Positions 16,923-25,506 of a stretch of DNA of 64,000 bases are shown here, piece after piece. Made by a program: the position numbers and the translations under genes. The notes below the pieces were generated by a model. It worked only from the letters and a program-made list of their open reading frames with translations. It made no database searches and was not told the DNA's origin. The stretch spans positions 994,814-1,058,813 of the forward strand of contig NZ_LT160640.1 in assembly GCF_900048895.1 (NCBI RefSeq), given 5' to 3'. How positions within the stretch are numbered: the stretch's first letter is position 1; each line of letters starts with the position of its first letter. This stretch comes from Neglectibacter timonensis. GTDB taxonomy: Bacteria > Bacillota > Clostridia > Oscillospirales > Acutalibacteraceae.

Positions 16923-17780
16923 ATGGAATGGACAGATGCCATACAGAGCGCAATCAGCTTTATAGAGCAGCATATTACCGACGACATCACCGCAGAGGAT
17001 GTTGCAAACCATGTGCATATCTCTTCTTTTTACTTTCAAAAGGGATTCAGCATGCTTTGCGGTTATTCTGTGACGGAGTATATCCGAAACCGCAGGTTGG
17101 CTCTCGCCGGCGGAGCCCTTGCCGCAACAGATATGAAAATCATTGATATTGCGATGAAATATGGCTATGATTCTCCTGACAGCTTCACAAAAGCGTTCAC
17201 AAGATTTCATGGTGTATCGCCTGCTATGGTGCGGAAGAATGATGTCACAATAAAGACTTTTGCACCGCTGAAATTAGAAATTTTATTGAAAGGCGGTTAT
17301 CTCATGAACTACAAAATTATTGACAAGGAAAGCTTTACAGTGCTTGGTGCGTCCAAAAAATTCGAATATGAAAATTGCAAGCAGGAAATCCCTATGTTTT
17401 GGCAGGAGCATTATGCAAAAGGACATGGAAAATATGTCGGGGGGATGTTCGGAATCAATATAGATGAACAGATGGGCAATGACAGCTTCGAATATCTGAT
17501 TGCAGACTTGTATAACCCCAACACGGAAATTACAGAGGGCTTCGTGACCCGGACGATTCCTGCTTTTACCTGGGCTGTTTTTTCCTGCGACGGACCGCTG
17601 CCAACGGCACTTCAAGATGTGAATACAAAAATCTTTTCAGAATGGCTTCCGGCATTGAAAGAATATGAATTTGCGGCAGGCTATTGTGTGGAAATGTATG
17701 ACGCGGCAGACAAATACCCCAGAGGAGTACAGGATGAAAACTATCATTCAGAAATTTGGATTCCAATTCGGAAGAAATAA
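16923..17780 (+). CDS. AraC-family regulator with GyrI-like effector-binding domain
   Basis: The N-terminal 110 residues hold the two helix-turn-helices of AraC/XylS proteins (ITAEDVANHVHISSFYFQKGF, then IIDIAMKYGYDSPDSFTKAF and FHGVSPAMVRK). Residues about 120-285 form a GyrI/SOUL-like small-molecule domain ending in ENYHSEIWIPIRKK, as in Rob and the BmrR-type multidrug sensors. DNA-binding-first order is usual for this subgroup. AGGAGG precedes the ATG. A likely role is sensing a hydrophobic drug or metabolite and activating a nearby gene, perhaps the GNAT gene just upstream; that link is inferred from position. Confidence 0.9.
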   Translation: MEWTDAIQSAISFIEQHITDDITAEDVANHVHISSFYFQKGFSMLCGYSVTEYIRNRRLALAGGALAATDMKIIDIAMKYGYDSPDSFTKAFTRFHGVSPAMVRKNDVTIKTFAPLKLEILLKGGYLMNYKIIDKESFTVLGASKKFEYENCKQEIPMFWQEHYAKGHGKYVGGMFGINIDEQMGNDSFEYLIADLYNPNTEITEGFVTRTIPAFTWAVFSCDGPLPTALQDVNTKIFSEWLPALKEYEFAAGYCVEMYDAADKYPRGVQDENYHSEIWIPIRKK

Positions 17781-17825
17781 TCCCCGCCAATTACCCCTTC
17801 ATTAGGAAAATGTGATTTTTCGAGT

Positions 17826-17857
17826 ACACCGCGCAGCGTTGAAACACTGCGCGGTGT
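17826..17857 (+). terminator. Terminator after the AraC/GyrI gene
   Basis: A perfect 11-bp stem ACACCGCGCAG/CTGCGCGGTGT with a 10-base loop, followed by TTCTCTT. Confidence 0.8.
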
Positions 17858-17922
17858 TTCTCTTACCGGCTGTTTCTGCCGGACGCTGCCCTGTCCTTAA
17901 AGCCCATGAACGAGCGAAAAGC

Positions 17923-17951
17923 TTGCTCCCACTTGCTGTTTGTGCTATGAT
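17923..17951 (+). promoter_or_regulatory. Promoter of the HAD phosphatase gene
   Basis: TTGCTC at 17923-17928, 17 bases, TATGAT at 17946-17951, just before the AGGAGG ribosome site. Confidence 0.5.
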
Positions 17952-17979
17952 AACCCACAAGACAGAAGGAGGAATGAAT

Positions 17980-18750
17980 ATGGAACAGCAAATCAGATTG
18001 ATTGCCAGCGACCTGGACGGTACATTGCTGCGTGATGACAGGACTCTCTCCTCCTATACGCGCTCTGTACTGAAACGCTGCAGGACCGCAGGCATCCTGT
18101 TTTTTGCTGTTACAGCACGGCCTCCCCGGGCATTGGAAAGCGCGATTCCAGGCCTGGAATACGACGGAGCGATCTGCCACAACGGAGCTGTGGCAATTCT
18201 CAACAATGAAATTGTCTGGGAACAGGGAATCGAACCCGCTCTGACCGCTGAACTGATACGGCGCCTTCTGGCTGAGTTTCCCGGCATACAGCTGGCGGCG
18301 GAAATCGGCGGCGATCTCTACGCCAATTTCCGGGCCACCGATATTTGGCCCGGTGCCCCCTACCTTTTAACCGATTATGCCTCTTTGCCGGACAGGCCTT
18401 CAGAAAAATGGATCGTGGCGTTATCCGCGCCGGAGGAAGCTGCCGTTCTGGAACGAATGGTACCGGAAAGCCTTTCCGTAGTAGTCTCGGAAAACCGGAT
18501 TGCCATGATTCAGCCTAAAGATGTGGACAAGGGAAAAGCGCTGGAGGCGTTGTGGCAGCGCCTGGGGCTCTCCGCCTCTCAAGCCGTGGGCTTCGGCGAC
18601 GATTGGAACGATCTCTCCCTGCTGCATGCCTGCGGCACAGGCATCGCCGTGGAAAACGCCCTGCCTGCGGTGAAAGCCGCTGCAGACGGGGTCTGTCCCT
18701 CCAACAGGGAAGATGGGGTTGCTCAATGGCTGGAAGATCACCTGCTTTAA
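17980..18750 (+). CDS. HAD-superfamily Cof-type sugar-phosphate phosphatase
   Basis: A 256-residue hydrolase of the Cof/YidA group. Motif I is SDLDGTLL with the nucleophilic aspartate. The C2B cap follows (residues about 85-185), then the lysine in QPKDVDKGKALE and motif IV in GFGDDWNDLSLL. Substrates of such enzymes are sugar phosphates, pyridoxal phosphate or FMN, and specificity cannot be read from sequence. The ATG at 17980 lies 7 bases after AGGAGG; an ATG at 17974 is only one base away from it and is rejected. The next gene follows within 40 bases. Confidence 0.92.
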   Translation: MEQQIRLIASDLDGTLLRDDRTLSSYTRSVLKRCRTAGILFFAVTARPPRALESAIPGLEYDGAICHNGAVAILNNEIVWEQGIEPALTAELIRRLLAEFPGIQLAAEIGGDLYANFRATDIWPGAPYLLTDYASLPDRPSEKWIVALSAPEEAAVLERMVPESLSVVVSENRIAMIQPKDVDKGKALEALWQRLGLSASQAVGFGDDWNDLSLLHACGTGIAVENALPAVKAAADGVCPSNREDGVAQWLEDHLL

Positions 18751-18788
18751 ATCCCGAAACGCCCAGGAATCAGGGGAGGAGAAAATAA

Positions 18789-19481
18789 ATGATGCTGCAA
18801 ATCGATCTTTGGAGCGAAACGTTTGCCGAAAAACTGAAGGAAGCGTTTGGCACTCGATTGAAATTTTTAGGATATCAGGGCAGCTATGGGCGCGGAGAAG
18901 CCGCTCCCCAAAGCGATATTGATATCGTGACCGTGCTGGACCATGTGGACACGGATGACCTGGATCGATACCGCCTGCTGGTCCGTGAAATGCCCCACGG
19001 GGAGCTGGCCTGCGGATTTCTCTGCGGAACAAGGGAACTGTATCATTGGCCCAAGTTCGACTTATACGGCCTTCTGCTGGACACCAAGTCCGTGTGGGGA
19101 AATCTTCTTGATTGGATTCCGGCGCTGACTGCCGACAGCCTGCGGGAGGCCCTGCAGATCGGCGTTTCCAACCTGTATCACGCCGCCTGCCACACTTACC
19201 TCTATCACGAGAATCCGAAAACCGCCTTGTCTGCGTTGGGAAAACAGGCCTTCTTCTGCCTGCGTTTCTGCTCCCTTTTGAAGGACGGCGTTTACCGGGC
19301 CGCTAAAAAAGATCTTTTCCCCTGCCTGGACAGCCGGGAGAAAGCGCTGCTCTCCCTCTCCCTGGAACCCGAAAGGACTGCCGGATTCTCTGACAAGGAG
19401 ACAGCCGACGCCTACACGCTGCTGCTCCAATGGTGTGGGGACATCCTCTCCAAAGAGGAAGAAAGCAGCCGGGGAGAATAA
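18789..19481 (+). CDS. Nucleotidyltransferase-domain protein
   Basis: A 230-residue protein of the kanamycin-nucleotidyltransferase-like superfamily. GSYGRGEAAPQSDIDIVTVLD near residues 36-56 contains the G-S and D-x-D metal-binding aspartates. The C-terminal half is all-helical (LREALQIGVSNLYHAACHTYLYH), like the HEPN-type bundle that follows this domain in antibiotic nucleotidyltransferases. It may modify an antibiotic, tRNA or a protein. The target is unknown. GGGGAGGAG precedes the start; ATGs at 18789 and 18792 are equally possible. The AAA ATPase gene begins 6 bases after its stop. Confidence 0.8.
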   Translation: MMLQIDLWSETFAEKLKEAFGTRLKFLGYQGSYGRGEAAPQSDIDIVTVLDHVDTDDLDRYRLLVREMPHGELACGFLCGTRELYHWPKFDLYGLLLDTKSVWGNLLDWIPALTADSLREALQIGVSNLYHAACHTYLYHENPKTALSALGKQAFFCLRFCSLLKDGVYRAAKKDLFPCLDSREKALLSLSLEPERTAGFSDKETADAYTLLLQWCGDILSKEEESSRGE

Positions 19482-19486
19482 AAATC

Positions 19487-20266
19487 ATGTTTATCAACAG
19501 CATAGTTAAAACAAACGCGCCTCTGCCGGAGCAGGACGCGTATCTCCGGAAAATACCGGCAATCTCAGGGCTTAGCAGGCTGGATTTGAACTGTCCTGTC
19601 ACGTTCCTGGTTGGGGAAAACGGCAGCGGCAAATCCACCCTGCTGGAGGCTGTGGCAGTAGCCTTCGGCTTCAATCCGGAAGGCGGCTCCCGCAACTTTC
19701 ACTTTTCCACTGAAGATACCCATTCCGCGCTTTCTCAGCTGCTCTGCCTCTACAAAGGGCCCTACCGCCCGAAAGACGGCTTTTTCCTCCGGGCCGAAAG
19801 CTTTTATAACGCGGCAAGCGAGGTGGACAGACTGTCAAAAAACAACCTCTATGGCAGCAGTCCGGACAAAAGCTACCTGCAGAATTTTGGCGGGAAGTCG
19901 CTGCACCAGCAATCCCATGGAGAAAGTTTCCTGGCCCTGGTGCTCAACCGCTTTTGGGGAAATGGCCTGTATCTTCTGGATGAACCGGAAGCCGCGCTCT
20001 CCCCTGCCCGGCAGCTGACCCTGCTTTCCGAAATCCACCGGCTGGTGAAAAAGAATTCTCAGCTGCTTATCGCCACCCACTCTCCCATCCTTATGACTTA
20101 CCCTGACGCTGAAATCCTGCTGCTGAGCGACGGCCCCATCCGGCCGGTCGCTTATGAAGATACTGAACATTATCAGATTACGAAGAGCTTTCTCGAAAAT
20201 CCTCAGCGAATGCTCCGGATTTTACTGGAGGAAGAGCCAGCCGAGGGCGCTGCCCTTTCTGATTAG
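19487..20266 (+). CDS. AAA/ABC-type ATPase (RecF-like, AAA_21 group)
   Basis: A 259-residue stand-alone ATPase with Walker A GENGSGKSTLLEA and Walker B GLYLLDEPEAALSP. The H-loop is ATHSPILMTY and the signature-like segment is QQSHGESFLAL. This compact form (often annotated as predicted ATPase) is common and poorly characterised. The reading frame also stays open for 19 codons upstream of the ATG at 19487, but GGGGAGAA supports that ATG. Immediately downstream of and co-oriented with the nucleotidyltransferase gene, so the two may act together. A defence or repair role is possible but unsupported by direct evidence. Confidence 0.85.
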   Translation: MFINSIVKTNAPLPEQDAYLRKIPAISGLSRLDLNCPVTFLVGENGSGKSTLLEAVAVAFGFNPEGGSRNFHFSTEDTHSALSQLLCLYKGPYRPKDGFFLRAESFYNAASEVDRLSKNNLYGSSPDKSYLQNFGGKSLHQQSHGESFLALVLNRFWGNGLYLLDEPEAALSPARQLTLLSEIHRLVKKNSQLLIATHSPILMTYPDAEILLLSDGPIRPVAYEDTEHYQITKSFLENPQRMLRILLEEEPAEGAALSD

Positions 20267-20743
20267 CCAGCGGTCCTTTTCCCTCAGCGCCACACCCAGA
20301 ACCTCTCCCTGTTCCACGGCAAGCCGGCTGTCTGTGATGTCGCCGCTTTGAACCCCCTCCGGCCCCTCGTGGAGAAACCCATTAGGGATTTCCAGCACGG
20401 ATCCGGTCTTCCGATGACGGCGGCAGCTGAATATTTCCCCCTTCTTCAACACTTCCACGGCATTTTCCGGCCATACAATGGCAATCCCCTCTTTCGCTTG
20501 CTGAGAGCACGGCGCTGCCGTTTCGGGAAAGCTGTCTGCAAAAACCCAGTCCCACATCTCTGTCACATTGTCCAATATCACCATGTTCAGCTGCCCAAGG
20601 TTCTTGACCACGTTTCCCCCGTCAAGGGATGGGCAGTTACATCTCGCCTCATAAAACGGTGCGTTGTCGATGCAGCTGAAACGGTAATTGGCGGTAGGAG
20701 AATGGCCTAGAAAGGCGGAAATAATTTTTGGTACTGACGAAGC
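20222..20743 (-). pseudogene. Open frame without a start, probable 5'-truncated gene
   Basis: On the minus strand a frame of about 173 codons is open from 20743 to a stop at 20222. Its amino-acid usage looks like a real soluble protein (for example LGQLNMVILDNVTEMWDWVF and GSVLEIPNGFLHEGPEGV). It has no ATG near its 5' end and begins directly after a TGA, where the DNA turns AT-rich toward the neighbouring kinase gene. A GTG at 20611 with no good ribosome site is the only start candidate. Its end overlaps the last 45 bases of the convergent ATPase gene. I do not recognise the family. Confidence 0.4.
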
Positions 20744-20813
20744 TCAATATCAGAAGTCCCGTATTACTACTGGATTGTATACGCTTGGCTCTGTTATTTT
20801 GAGAATCAAAAGC

Positions 20814-21677
20814 TTATTTTTCAAGATAAAGTAATCTGTTAACCTTATCAATGAAACCCGTGTGGAGTTCCTTTAATGCATAATTTGCCCAAGAGGGGAA
20901 TAGAGTCTTCTGACAGGCGAAGTGCAATGTAGTAAGAATAGAAACCACATTATCTATGATCATTTCTGAGATGTCAAACTTACCATATTCCTCAAGAAAG
21001 GCTTTTTTTGCCACCTCGGACAGTGAAAAACACACATTTCTTATATCTGCATAAGCATACCCTTTTCCAAGCAGATTGTAATCGAGCATCATTGCTGATG
21101 TACGATTTTGCGCAACTATCAGATTTGTATAGTAGAAATCATTATATGTTAAGGTTCGTTTGGCTTTGTTCAGAAGTTTTTCGATTATGTCAAAATTGCT
21201 TTCTATCAATTTCCAAACGGGAAGCTCCGATGAATTGGTTTCTAATTTGATTTTCTCTATATTCTCAAATGTTAAGAGATCATTCTCATCATAGAGCGGC
21301 ACACAACTATTTTCTTCTATATATTCATATCCTCTGTGGTGCAACAGCTTATACCATTTGGCTATCAGTGTGGCGATTTCTGCATCGTCCAAATCTTTTT
21401 CTATCCCTAACCTATATGTATTGTTACTACAAACATCTTCTATCAACAGGGCTTTATCCGTGGAAGAAATAAAATTTAACGTGGGAATATTTAATGACGA
21501 GAGAATTTTGTAATTACCAATTTCTCTGCGAAACTCACGCCTTTGAAAAAGCTTCATTACATATGATTTGTTTTCACAGTTAATGCGTGCAACTATAACG
21601 CCATCTTTTTCTTGTAATATATTGATGGACTTATAGTCTATATTCATTTTGGTAAGTTCAAATATTATTTGGTCCAT
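20814..21677 (-). CDS. Aminoglycoside phosphotransferase/choline kinase-like protein
   Basis: A 287-residue member of the protein-kinase-like small-molecule kinases. The N-lobe has a lysine in KSYVMKLF. The catalytic loop reads TLTYNDFYYTNLIV, matching H-x-D-x4-N with tyrosine in place of the first histidine, and the metal-binding segment is MMLDYNLLGKG. It could phosphorylate an aminoglycoside, choline, a sugar or an amino-alcohol. The gene is clearly more AT-rich than both neighbours, which suggests recent acquisition. AGGTGAT precedes the ATG, and a strong terminator separates it from gapA. Antibiotic resistance cannot be claimed from sequence. Confidence 0.75.
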   Translation of the reverse strand: MDQIIFELTKMNIDYKSINILQEKDGVIVARINCENKSYVMKLFQRREFRREIGNYKILSSLNIPTLNFISSTDKALLIEDVCSNNTYRLGIEKDLDDAEIATLIAKWYKLLHHRGYEYIEENSCVPLYDENDLLTFENIEKIKLETNSSELPVWKLIESNFDIIEKLLNKAKRTLTYNDFYYTNLIVAQNRTSAMMLDYNLLGKGYAYADIRNVCFSLSEVAKKAFLEEYGKFDISEMIIDNVVSILTTLHFACQKTLFPSWANYALKELHTGFIDKVNRLLYLEK

Positions 21678-21753
21678 ATGCTAATCACCTGCTTTCATAA
21701 AGAACAACTTCAACATGTGCTGCCATAATTTCTTTCCGTCTATAAAAATTAAT

Positions 21754-21788
21754 AAAAAATCCCGCAAGAAAAGCTTGCGGGATTTTTT
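21754..21788. terminator. Strong bidirectional-type terminator downstream of gapA
   Basis: A perfect 15-bp stem of AAAAAATCCCGCAAG with its complement around a 5-base loop. Its T-run lies on both strands. It ends gapA transcripts coming from the right. Confidence 0.9.
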
Positions 21789-21804
21789 GGGATTTTAGGA
21801 ATCC

Positions 21805-22818
21805 TTAGATTTCTGCAAAATACTTAATGGTGCGAACCATCTGGCTGGTGTAGCTGTTCTCGTTGTCATACCAGGAAACAACCTGAACCTGATAGAGGCC
21901 GTCGCCGATTTCGGTGACCATGGTCTGGGTAGCATCAAACAGAGAACCGTAAGTGATGCCGATCACGTCGGAGGAAACCAGCTCTTCTTCGGTGTAGCCG
22001 AAAGACTCGGAAGAAGCAGCCTTCATCGCAGCGTTGATGCCTTCCTTGGTAACGTTCTCGCCCTTGACAACCGCAACCAGAATGGTGGTGGAGCCGGTGG
22101 GAACGGGAACACGCTGAGCAGAGCCGATCAGCTTGCCGTTCAGCTCGGGAATCACCAGGCCGATTGCCTTGGCAGCGCCGGTGGAGTTAGGAACAATGTT
22201 CACAGCCGCAGCACGGGCACGACGCAGGTCGCCCTTGCGGTGCGGGCCGTCCAGAACCATCTGGTCGCCGGTATAGGCATGAACCGTGGTCATGATACCG
22301 CTCTGGATGGGAGCATAGTTATTCAGCGTATTGGCCATGGGGGCCAGGCAGTTGGTGGTGCAGGAAGCAGCGGAGATGATGGCGTCGTCCTTGGACAGGG
22401 TCTTCTCATTCACGCTGTACACAATGGTCTTCAGGTCGTTGCCCGCGGGTGCGGAAATAACAACCTTCTTAGCGCCGGCATCAATATGAGCCTGGCTCTT
22501 ATCCTTAGAGGTGTAGAAACCGGTGCATTCCAGAACTACGTCTACGCCGATCTCGCCCCAGGGCAGATTCTTGGCGTCTTTCTCCGCATAGATCTTGATG
22601 GTCTCGCCATCGACAGTGATGGAATCCTCACCGGCGGTGACCTTGTCGCACAGAGCATAGCGGCCCTGGGCGGAATCGTACTTCAGCAGATGAGCCAGCA
22701 TTTTGGGGCTGGTCAAATCGTTGATTGCGACGATCTCATAGCCCTCGGCGCCGAACATCTGGCGGAAAGCCAGGCGGCCGATACGGCCAAAACCGTTGAT
22801 TGCAACTTTTACAGACAT
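21805..22818 (-). CDS. gapA: Glyceraldehyde-3-phosphate dehydrogenase, type I
   Basis: The glycolytic enzyme oxidises glyceraldehyde 3-phosphate with NAD and phosphate. At 337 residues it is standard length. The Rossmann start [17 protein letters not shown]34 after the second strand (favouring NAD), the catalytic C153 in [12 protein letters not shown] and H180 in [11 protein letters not shown] are all present, as is the end [20 protein letters not shown] precedes the ATG. It has its own promoter and terminator rather than sitting in the pgk-tpi-gpm operon seen in many Firmicutes. Confidence 0.98.
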   Translation of the reverse strand: MSVKVAINGFGRIGRLAFRQMFGAEGYEIVAINDLTSPKMLAHLLKYDSAQGRYALCDKVTAGEDSITVDGETIKIYAEKDAKNLPWGEIGVDVVLECTGFYTSKDKSQAHIDAGAKKVVISAPAGNDLKTIVYSVNEKTLSKDDAIISAASCTTNCLAPMANTLNNYAPIQSGIMTTVHAYTGDQMVLDGPHRKGDLRRARAAAVNIVPNSTGAAKAIGLVIPELNGKLIGSAQRVPVPTGSTTILVAVVKGENVTKEGINAAMKAASSESFGYTEEELVSSDVIGITYGSLFDATQTMVTEIGDGLYQVQVVSWYDNENSYTSQMVRTIKYFAEI

Positions 22819-22867
22819 AAATGATAACCTCCTGAAAATTTTAATAGGGATTTATCAATCTTGTCTT

Positions 22868-22896
22868 ATTCTAATGCATTTTCCCCCAGAATACAA
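22868..22896 (-). promoter_or_regulatory. Candidate promoter of gapA
   Basis: Minus strand TTGTAT, 17 bases, TAGAAT, 50 bases before the start codon. Confidence 0.45.
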
Positions 22897-22952
22897 GAGT
22901 TTGACAGAAAAATAACGCAATTTTATTGTGTTTTTGCACTCACGCTATCCAG

Positions 22953-25136
22953 TCAGCCGGCTTTTGACGCAGCGCCGCCCGGCTTCTGCTTTTTCATGGT
23001 GAGGGAAATCCGCTTTTTCTGCACATCCACTTCCAGCACAGTCACTTCTACCACATCCCCCACCGTCAAAACCTCGGAGGGATGCCGGATAAAGCGGTCT
23101 GTAATCTGAGAGACATGCACAAGCCCGTCCTGGTGGACGCCAATATCGACAAACGCGCCGAAATCCACCACATTGCGTACAGTGCCGGTCAGCTGCATGC
23201 CGGGCTTCAGGTCGTTCATATCCATCACATCTGTACGCAGCAGCGGAGGGGGCAGTTCATCCCGCGGGTCTCTGCCGGGTTTCTGCAGCTCCGCCGCAAT
23301 ATCCCGCAGGGTGGGCAGGCCCACGCCGCAGGCTTCCGCGGCTTTCTGTTCTCCAAATTCCTTCATCCTCTGGTTCAGTTCGGAGAGGCGCCCCACATCC
23401 GCAAGCGTATACCCGCACAGGGACAGAAGCTTTTCCGCCGCCCGGTAGGATTCCGGATGCACCGCCGTGCGGTCCAGCACATTTTCACTCTCCGGGACAC
23501 GCAGAAAACCCGCGCACTGCTCGAAGGCCTTGGGTCCCAGCTTTGAAACCTTCAAAAGCTCCTTCCTGCTGTGGAAGCATCCGTTTTCTTCCCGGTAAGC
23601 CGTCACGTTTTTCGCCACAGTGGGGCTGACGCCGGCCACCCGGCGCAAAAGGGAGGGCGACGCTGTGTTCAAATCCACCCCCACGGCATTCACGCAGTCC
23701 TCCACCACGCCGTCCAGGGTTTCAGAAAGCCTGGCCTGGGGCATATCATGCTGATACTGACCCACGCCGATGGCCTTGGGGTCTATCTTCACAAGCTCTG
23801 CCAGCGGATCCTGAAGCCGCCGGGCAATGGAGACCGCCGAACGCAGAGACACGTCAAAGTCCGGGAATTCTTCCGCTCCCAGCTTGGAGGCGGAATAGAC
23901 GGAGGCCCCTGCCTCGCTGACCACCATATAGGAAACCTCTTTCCCGTATTCCCTGAGAAAATCGGCCACAAAAACCTCAGATTCGCGGGAGGCCGTACCG
24001 TTGCCGATGGCGATACAGGTGACGCCGTGGCTGTCGCAGAGACGGCGCAGCACCTTTTTGGATTCCTCTGTTTTGTTGTGAGGCTTTGTGGGGTAGATGA
24101 CGCCCGTTTCCAGCACCCGGCCGGTTCCGTCCACCACCGCCAGCTTGCAGCCTGTCCGGTAGGCTGGGTCAAAGCCCAGGGTCACCCGGTTTTTGACGGG
24201 AGGCTGCATCAGCAATGGGCGGAGGTTCAGCGCAAAGGTGCGAATTGCCTGCTCATTGGCGGCATCCGTCAAGTCGCTGCGGATTTCCCGCTCCAGCGAG
24301 GGGAAAATCAGCCTGTCCCAGGCGTCCTCAGCTACCTCCTGCAGCAGGGCAGCAAAGGGATGCCCCGGCCTCACTGCACAGCGCAGAACCAGGGACACGG
24401 CCTCCGCATCGCCTGCCTGAACAGAAACCTTCAGGATTCCCTCCTTTTCCCCGCGGTTAATGGCCAGCACCCGATGGCTTTGCAGCCGCCGGATGGGCTC
24501 TTCATATTCATAATAAAGCCGGTATACCGTATCTTCTTCGGTAGCGGCTTCAGAGCGCAGCGTCCCGTTTTTCTGCATCTGCAGCCGCAGCCGTTTCCGA
24601 ATGTCCGCATCGTCGGACAGGTTCTCCGCCAAAATATCCCGGGCGCCGGCAAGCGCCTCTTCCGGCGTCTCCACTCCTTTGTCCGGATCTGTAAAGCGCG
24701 CTGCCAAAACCAGCGGGTCACTGCTGTCCGCCTTTCCGGAAAACAGCAGCTCCGCCAGAGGCTCCAGCCCCTTGTCCCGCGCAATGCTGGCCCTGGTCCG
24801 CCTTTTGGGCCGGTAAGGCCGGTAGAGGTCGTCCACTTCAGCCAGTGTGGAAGCCGCATCGATGGCTCCTGCAAGTTCCGGAGTCAGTTTTCCCTGTTCC
24901 TCGATAGAATTTTTCACCTCGGCCCGTCTGTTCTCCAGACCCCGCAGATAATTGAGCCGGTCCGACAGCATGCGTATGGTCTGATCGTCCATCGTTCCAT
25001 GCTGCTCTTTCCGGTAACGTGCAATAAATGGCACTGTGTTTCCCTCGTCCAAAAGCTGTACCACGGCAGCCGCATGCTCCGGCCGCACCTTGAGTTCCTG
25101 CGCCAGCTGCGCTATCATTTTTTCCGTCTGTTCCAC
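22953..25136 (-). CDS. tex: Tex-family RNA-binding transcription accessory protein
   Basis: A protein of about 728 residues with the Tex order: N-terminal helical region (EGNTVPFIARYRKE), a YqgF/RuvX-like domain (TLGFDPAYRTGCKLAVVD), helix-hairpin-helix repeats (VGVDLNTASPSLLRRVAGV) and a C-terminal S1 domain (GMQLTGTVRNVVDFGAFVDI). Tex binds nucleic acids and is linked to transcription and toxin gene expression in several bacteria. The start is uncertain: a GTG at 25136 gives the usual N-terminus, while an in-frame GTG lies at 25148. A promoter with a 17-base spacer lies at 25274-25302. Confidence 0.95.
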   Translation of the reverse strand: MEQTEKMIAQLAQELKVRPEHAAAVVQLLDEGNTVPFIARYRKEQHGTMDDQTIRMLSDRLNYLRGLENRRAEVKNSIEEQGKLTPELAGAIDAASTLAEVDDLYRPYRPKRRTRASIARDKGLEPLAELLFSGKADSSDPLVLAARFTDPDKGVETPEEALAGARDILAENLSDDADIRKRLRLQMQKNGTLRSEAATEEDTVYRLYYEYEEPIRRLQSHRVLAINRGEKEGILKVSVQAGDAEAVSLVLRCAVRPGHPFAALLQEVAEDAWDRLIFPSLEREIRSDLTDAANEQAIRTFALNLRPLLMQPPVKNRVTLGFDPAYRTGCKLAVVDGTGRVLETGVIYPTKPHNKTEESKKVLRRLCDSHGVTCIAIGNGTASRESEVFVADFLREYGKEVSYMVVSEAGASVYSASKLGAEEFPDFDVSLRSAVSIARRLQDPLAELVKIDPKAIGVGQYQHDMPQARLSETLDGVVEDCVNAVGVDLNTASPSLLRRVAGVSPTVAKNVTAYREENGCFHSRKELLKVSKLGPKAFEQCAGFLRVPESENVLDRTAVHPESYRAAEKLLSLCGYTLADVGRLSELNQRMKEFGEQKAAEACGVGLPTLRDIAAELQKPGRDPRDELPPPLLRTDVMDMNDLKPGMQLTGTVRNVVDFGAFVDIGVHQDGLVHVSQITDRFIRHPSEVLTVGDVVEVTVLEVDVQKKRISLTMKKQKPGGAASKAG

Positions 25137-25273
25137 TGCAATAACCACTCTTCCTTTCTCAAGACCACGGCTTCCCCCACATCCCGCCGAACCAAACCGG
25201 CGGCGCCCTCCAAGCGGCACAGACAGCCGGACAAGGGAAAAAACGGCAGAAAGCCAGTGGCCGAACGGGTTCT

Positions 25274-25302
25274 ATTTTAGCATAGACTGCCCGAAAACAC
25301 AA
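25274..25302 (-). promoter_or_regulatory. Promoter of tex
   Basis: Minus strand TTGTGT, 17 bases, TAAAAT. The remainder of the gap between 25137 and 25506 holds only this and the divergent MFS promoter; no other gene was seen. Confidence 0.5.
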
Positions 25303-25418
25303 TTGAATCTCCGGTTTTTCCTCATGCGGCTGACGGGTAAAAAAGAAGGTTTCTCCCCCCAAAAAACTGTCGGCGCCGTACCTGGATTTTCAAGGTATGG
25401 CTTTCTGGACGGCCAGCC

Positions 25419-25447
25419 TTGACAGTTCAGATGCGGCATGGTATCCT
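25419..25447 (+). promoter_or_regulatory. Promoter of the MFS-YheO gene pair
   Basis: TTGACA at 25419-25424, 17 bases, TATCCT at 25442-25447. Confidence 0.6.
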
Positions 25448-25506
25448 GTGAGTCGATTTCAGGAAATTTTTGACTCCACATTCCAGAAGGGCGGTACAAA
25501 TCTGCA

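Noticed and set aside
20814-21677. Calling the kinase-like gene an aminoglycoside resistance gene
   Set aside because: The catalytic motif is divergent and the family includes many metabolic kinases; sequence alone does not support a resistance claim.
23571-25280. A 569-codon open frame on the plus strand opposite tex
   Set aside because: Exact antisense of a well-supported conserved gene; histidine- and arginine-rich composition of a shadow frame, with no ribosome site.
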